A stretch of DNA of 18,173 bases from Bacillota bacterium (GTDB lineage: Bacteria; Bacillota_G; SHA-98; UBA4971). The stretch spans positions 1 to 18,173 of the forward strand of contig JAAZEW010000058.1 of the NCBI GenBank assembly GCA_012512055.1, read 5' to 3'. Below the pieces are notes generated by a model that made no database searches, was not told the origin of the DNA, and saw only the letters and a program-made list of their open reading frames with translations. Shown in pieces: positions 15,368 to 18,173 of the stretch; positions within the stretch are counted from its first letter, which is position 1; each line of letters begins with the position of its first letter. A program made the translations under genes and the position numbers.

Positions 15368-15885
15368 TGATTTTCCTCCTCGTTAGTCGTTGAATAAAGA
15401 GCAGTAATTTCTAAGAGGATGTACTGTATCATCAATAACACCATTCCGATTGGCATTGCCATAATAGGTATTGCTCTGGGAATTCCTAAGGCAAGCGTCC
15501 TGGATCTCCAGCCGCCCTTGGTATACTGTATAGAGAGATAGGTTAACAACAATAAAATACCAATAACGAGTATGTTTCTTATCCACTTTATTAATCTTCC
15601 TACAGGAGCCGGTAGTCTGTTAACAAAAACTGAAATATTCACATGTTCACCATAACTAAGAGCGGCGGTCGCTCCGAACATAACTGCATAAATCAGGGTA
15701 TATCTAGCTACCTCTTCAGTCCAGATAAGCGAAGATCTTAAAAAGTACCTGAAGAATATGGAGATCAGTATATCAATTACATTTATTAGGAGAAACACCC
15801 CAGCCAGCCCGAGGCTGAGGTGTTTAATGAAATTCGATATGTTCTTAGTTGTAGCAAAGATTATCGAATTTCCTGTTTTATTCAC
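15364..15885 (-). CDS. dctQ: TRAP transporter small permease DctQ
   Basis: Small membrane subunit, 173 aa, with four predicted hydrophobic helices. Family sequence features: VIDILISIFFRYFL followed by WTEEVARYTLIYAVMFGATAAL and GEHVNISVF, then RAIPIMAMPIGMVLLMIQYI in the last helix. It forms the membrane complex with DctM. Start overlaps the dctP end by eight bases and its stop overlaps dctM, so the three genes are translationally coupled. Confidence 0.93.
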   Translation of the reverse strand: MNKTGNSIIFATTKNISNFIKHLSLGLAGVFLLINVIDILISIFFRYFLRSSLIWTEEVARYTLIYAVMFGATAALSYGEHVNISVFVNRLPAPVGRLIKWIRNILVIGILLLLTYLSIQYTKGGWRSRTLALGIPRAIPIMAMPIGMVLLMIQYILLEITALYSTTNEEENQ

Positions 15886-16918
15886 TAACCATTACCCCCC
15901 TGTTTGCTTCTTGAGCGCTTTTAAGAGCAGCGTCTATATATGATTTACTTACTTCAGCTTCAATCCACTTAATATAATCCGGCTGGCCGATTTTCTCAAA
16001 CATATCCATTTCTTCCGGAGTAGGATAATAGACCTTCATTCCCTTGTCTGCCAAGAATTGGACCTTTTTATCTTCTTTTGCCTCAACACTTAAGCGGTTA
16101 ACTACATTAGCAGCATGTGCAGCAGCTTTTATGACATAACGATCCTCAGGCGATAGGCTTTCCAGCCATCTATTATTAATAGTCAACCACTGACATGAGT
16201 ACTGGATATTGGCCATTGTCACATAACCTTGAACTTCATAAAGGCTCCCGGAAATAATATAAGTGGGCGGGTTCATCTGACCGTCTACAACACCGGTCTG
16301 TAAGGCCATATATATTTCGGTCCAGGGAATAGGTGTGCCACTGGCGCCAAACGATTTATATAATGCTATTTGTCCTGGATCCATCGCCCTGAATTTCATT
16401 CCTTTAAAATCTGCCGGTGAACGAATTTCTTTTTTGTTGTTTGTGAAGGCAATAAATCCTCCTTCTTCAACAGCTTCTAAAAGAGCAACACCCGTTCTTT
16501 CTCTGAATTCCTTTTTAGTCATTTCCCAATATTCGCTCTTATCGAAGAACGCATGGGCAGCATGAAAACTGTTAAACATAAAGGGAATTGTGGCTGCGGA
16601 AATCTCGGGATAGACAGACATTACCCCTGCATTGGAGGCTACATTAATCTCTAATGCACCATCCATTGTTAATTCCATCCGCTGTTCTTCATTACCTAGC
16701 TGACTATCTGGATAAAGAGTAATAGTAATACGCCCATTTGTACCCAATTCGACAAATCTCTTAAAATTGGTTGCAAATTCATGAACAGCATTTATTTCCG
16801 GATCGGGTGGGTCATTATAGCACATCTTGACATTCATTACATCGGCAGCATATGAAACACCACTAACAAGCAATATAAGAACTAAGACCAGCACTGACAT
16901 TAAACCTTTCATTTTCAC
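15878..16918 (-). CDS. dctP: TRAP transporter solute-binding protein DctP
   Basis: Periplasmic/extracellular substrate-binding protein, 346 aa. Signal peptide MSVLVLVLILLVSGVSYAA within the first 25 residues, with cleavage near VSYAA and no lipobox Cys. The DctP fold is shown by FKRFVELGTNGRITITLYPDSQLGNE, SPADFKGMKFRAMDPGQIALYKSFGA (with the conserved substrate-carboxylate Arg), PWTEIYMALQTGVVDGQMNPP and SLSPEDRYVIKAAA. GTG 16918 is chosen because AGGAGA ends 8 bases before it; ATG 16912 is the alternative. A longer open frame reaching 17122 would run through the promoter and the repeat and is not credible. The substrate cannot be told from sequence; the dipeptidase partner makes an amino-acid-derived or peptide-like carboxylate possible. 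Confidence 0.94.
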   Translation of the reverse strand: MKMKGLMSVLVLVLILLVSGVSYAADVMNVKMCYNDPPDPEINAVHEFATNFKRFVELGTNGRITITLYPDSQLGNEEQRMELTMDGALEINVASNAGVMSVYPEISAATIPFMFNSFHAAHAFFDKSEYWEMTKKEFRERTGVALLEAVEEGGFIAFTNNKKEIRSPADFKGMKFRAMDPGQIALYKSFGASGTPIPWTEIYMALQTGVVDGQMNPPTYIISGSLYEVQGYVTMANIQYSCQWLTINNRWLESLSPEDRYVIKAAAHAANVVNRLSVEAKEDKKVQFLADKGMKVYYPTPEEMDMFEKIGQPDYIKWIEAEVSKSYIDAALKSAQEANRGVMVSE

Positions 16919-16954
16919 AATTACAATCTCCTCTCTATTCTTGCTATTGTATTT

Positions 16955-16984
16955 AGTATACATATTCAGCATAAAATATGGAAA
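16955..16984 (-). promoter_or_regulatory. Probable sigma-A promoter of the TRAP operon
   Basis: On the minus strand, TTTCCA (16984-16979) and TATACT (16960-16955) are separated by 18 bases, in AT-rich sequence 37 bases before the dctP start. The -10 matches five of six, the -35 four of six. The whole promoter lies inside the inserted block, just within the right repeat. Confidence 0.4.
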
Positions 16985-17016
16985 CCCTTCAAAATTCTGA
17001 ATAAGCCTAAAATTAA

Positions 17017-17068
17017 TTCCATAGGCCATGTCGGAAATTACCTCCGCCTTTTCACTTCGCACGATTGA
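17017..17068 (+). pseudogene. Remnant of the treT 3' end
   Basis: The bases read, in frame, TCC-ATA-GGC-CAT-GTC-GGA and onward to NYLRLFTSHD and a TGA stop, matching the last 17 codons of the intact gene, which ends in TAA. Differences are ACA/ATA (Thr/Ile), GCA/GGA (Ala/Gly) and TAA/TGA. No upstream part of the gene is present, so this is a displaced gene end, followed by its terminator. Confidence 0.8.
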
Positions 17069-17134
17069 GATACCGGTCACGACTAATTTGATAGTGGGCG
17101 CTCCTTGCTCCGGGGTGAACATAGCGCCTCGGAG
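17017..17134 (+). repeat. Right copy of the treT-end direct repeat
   Basis: Partner of 13135-13264. After the 57-base near-identical part, gapped similarity includes ATTTGAT, CCGGGG-GAACA and AGCGCCTCGG (17123-17132). This copy keeps a complete terminator, which suggests it is the original end of the treT transcription unit. Confidence 0.9.
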
Positions 17135-17141
17135 CTTTTTT
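17107..17141 (+). terminator. Rho-independent terminator, originally of the treT operon
   Basis: GCTCCGGGGTG (17107-17117) pairs with CGCCTCGGAGC (17125-17135), 11 pairs with two G-T wobbles and loop AACATAG, followed by TTTTTT (17136-17141). It points in the direction of treT and guaB, yet the genes now immediately before it run the other way. Confidence 0.9.
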
Positions 17142-17197
17142 CATGAAAAAAAGGGATATACTTTCTATGCCCTACTCGGAATGGAAAATAACAGTTC

Positions 17198-17226
17198 TTG
17201 AGTTAGAGGGAAAGATTTGCTACAAT
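17198..17226 (+). promoter_or_regulatory. Sigma-A promoter of guaB
   Basis: TTGAGT (17198-17203), 17-base spacer, TACAAT (17221-17226); transcription should begin near 17233, about 30 bases before the ATG. No purine riboswitch can fit in such a short leader. Confidence 0.8.
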
Positions 17227-17261
17227 TGGAACAACGTAAGCCCTAAAAGGAGCTCTAGACC

Positions 17262-18173
17262 ATGGAATTTGGTGAAAAATTCGGCAAGTTCGCGCTGACT
17301 TTCGATGACATACTCTTAGTGCCCGGATATTCTGAAGTGCTACCAAGGGATGTAGATGTGTCAACAAAGCTTACGCAGAAGATTAGCCTCAGTCTGCCCT
17401 TGGCAAGCGCAGCTATGGACACTGTTACCGAATCCAGGCTTGCCATTGCTATGGCACGGGAAGGCGGTATCGGTGTAATCCACAAGAATATGTCCGTGGA
17501 TATGCAGGCTAATGAAGTCGACAGAGTAAAGCGCTCAGAACACGGAGTTATAGTTGACCCAATACACTTGGGCCCTGATGACCTTATTTCTGACGCGCTG
17601 AAGATAATGGAGACTTATCACATTTCCGGCGTGCCTATCACGAAAAACGGAAAACTTGTGGGGATTCTCACTAACCGGGATCTCAGGTTTGAAACCAACT
17701 TTGATCAACCCATAGAGAACCTGATGACTAAAGAGAATCTGATCACAGCTCCTGTAGGGACTACTCTCGAAGAAGCCAAGGCTATTCTTCAAAAGTACAA
17801 GATAGAGAAGCTTCCTCTGGTAGATGAGAATTATATGCTGAGAGGACTCATTACTGTTAAGGACATTATGAAAGCGCGGCAATTCCCTAATTCAGCAAAA
17901 GATGAACAGGGACGCCTTCGTGTAGCAGCAGCAGTCGGAGTTGTCAGCACATTGGAACGAGCCGGCGCCTTGGTTGATGCCGGTTGTGATGTTCTTGTGG
18001 TAGACACTGCGCACGGACATTCGAGGACTGTCTTAGAAGCTGTCCGGCTCCTTATGGCGAATTTTAAGGATGTGGACGTGGCTGCAGGCAACATAGCCAC
18101 CGGCGAGGCGGCCCTTGCCCTTATTGAGGCCGGCGCTGATGCAGTCAAGGTGGGAGTCGGGCCGGGTTCCATA
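17262..18173 (+). CDS. guaB: IMP dehydrogenase, 3' end outside window
   Basis: Oxidises IMP to XMP with NAD+, the first committed step of GMP synthesis, in the cytoplasm. 304 codons are visible with no stop. N-terminal barrel start [21 protein letters not shown] and [33 protein letters not shown] are diagnostic; the paired CBS domains occupy about residues 95-205 ([43 protein letters not shown]); the barrel resumes with [19 protein letters not shown] and AGNIAT. The window stops within KVGVGPGSI, just before the catalytic Cys of the family loop. AAAGGAG at 17246-17252 precedes ATG by 9 bases. It has its own promoter and lies after a terminator, so it is independent of the TRAP and trehalose operons. 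Confidence 0.97.
   Translation, partial: MEFGEKFGKFALTFDDILLVPGYSEVLPRDVDVSTKLTQKISLSLPLASAAMDTVTESRLAIAMAREGGIGVIHKNMSVDMQANEVDRVKRSEHGVIVDPIHLGPDDLISDALKIMETYHISGVPITKNGKLVGILTNRDLRFETNFDQPIENLMTKENLITAPVGTTLEEAKAILQKYKIEKLPLVDENYMLRGLITVKDIMKARQFPNSAKDEQGRLRVAAAVGVVSTLERAGALVDAGCDVLVVDTAHGHSRTVLEAVRLLMANFKDVDVAAGNIATGEAALALIEAGADAVKVGVGPGSI

Larger units (their letters stand above)
13192..17016. other. Probable inserted segment carrying TRAP transporter and dipeptidase genes
   Basis: This block lies between the two treT-end repeats, is coded on the opposite strand to its surroundings and is AT-richer: hand counts of single 60-base lines give about 32% GC (13501-13560) and 35% (14401-14460) against 53% (12301-12360). 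Its codon use (many AT-ending codons) also differs. No integrase, transposase or tRNA gene is visible in it, so the mechanism is unknown. The left edge may extend to about 13265. A join between two genomes during metagenome assembly would look similar. Confidence 0.6.

Noticed and set aside
13192..17016. Composite transposon or integrative element with known machinery
   Set aside because: No transposase, integrase, resolvase, tRNA gene or terminal inverted repeats could be found; only the flanking direct repeats support mobility.
16919..17122. Extended N-terminus of DctP from 17122
   Set aside because: The 68 extra codons run through the repeat and the probable promoter and would place the signal peptide in the middle of the protein.
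17142..17261. Purine riboswitch before guaB
   Set aside because: The sigma-A promoter at 17198-17226 leaves only about 30 bases of leader, too short for an aptamer.
1..18173. CRISPR arrays, rRNA or tRNA genes
   Set aside because: No regularly spaced repeats and no rRNA or tRNA-like sequence were seen in any part of the window.

Overview
The window is a mostly ~50% GC stretch with strong AGGAGG-type ribosome binding sites, GTG/TTG starts, an NAD-linked trimeric [FeFe]-hydrogenase and a plausible Rex operator. This points to an anaerobic, fermentative or syntrophic Gram-positive bacterium of the Clostridia type. That assignment is inference; no rRNA or tRNA is present to anchor it.

Region 1 (1-7375) is a hydrogenase regulatory and structural unit. 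A soluble PAS histidine kinase (5' end outside the window) and an NtrC-type sigma-54 activator with an intact GAFTGA loop are followed by a weak terminator. Then come a cluster of CCAA/TTGG half-sites, a near-perfect -24/-12 sigma-54 promoter, a leader hairpin and an 11/12 match to the Rex operator. The operon itself encodes an unrecognised 66-aa protein, a NuoF-like subunit (HydB), the [FeFe]-hydrogenase catalytic subunit (HydA, with Ser in place of the usual second Cys of loop L1) and a NuoE-like subunit (HydC), and ends in a strong terminator. The sequence suggests double control: activation by the two-component sigma-54 system and repression by the NADH/NAD+ sensor Rex.

Region 2 (7376-13191) is a sugar module: a LacI-family regulator with palindromes in its own upstream region, a family 1 solute-binding protein, two MalF/MalG-like permeases and a TreT-like GT4 enzyme. 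By analogy with archaeal and Thermotoga TreT loci it probably imports and cleaves trehalose or a related disaccharide. No ATPase gene is present, so a shared ATPase elsewhere is likely. A hairpin between the binding-protein gene and the first permease gene is related in sequence to the terminator upstream of guaB.

Region 3 (about 13192-17016) is visibly AT-richer and runs on the opposite strand: dctP-dctQ-dctM (TRAP transporter) followed by a VanX/DdpX-like D-Ala-D-Ala dipeptidase. It is bracketed by two copies of the 3' end of treT plus its terminator region (13135-13264 and 17017-17134; 54/57 identical over the first 57 bases). The arrangement looks like an insertion into the treT 3' end that left the gene reading frame intact and displaced the old gene end and terminator next to guaB. 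A metagenome assembly join is the main alternative.

Region 4 (17107-end) is the displaced terminator, a clear sigma-A promoter and the first 304 codons of guaB (IMP dehydrogenase), which runs off the window.
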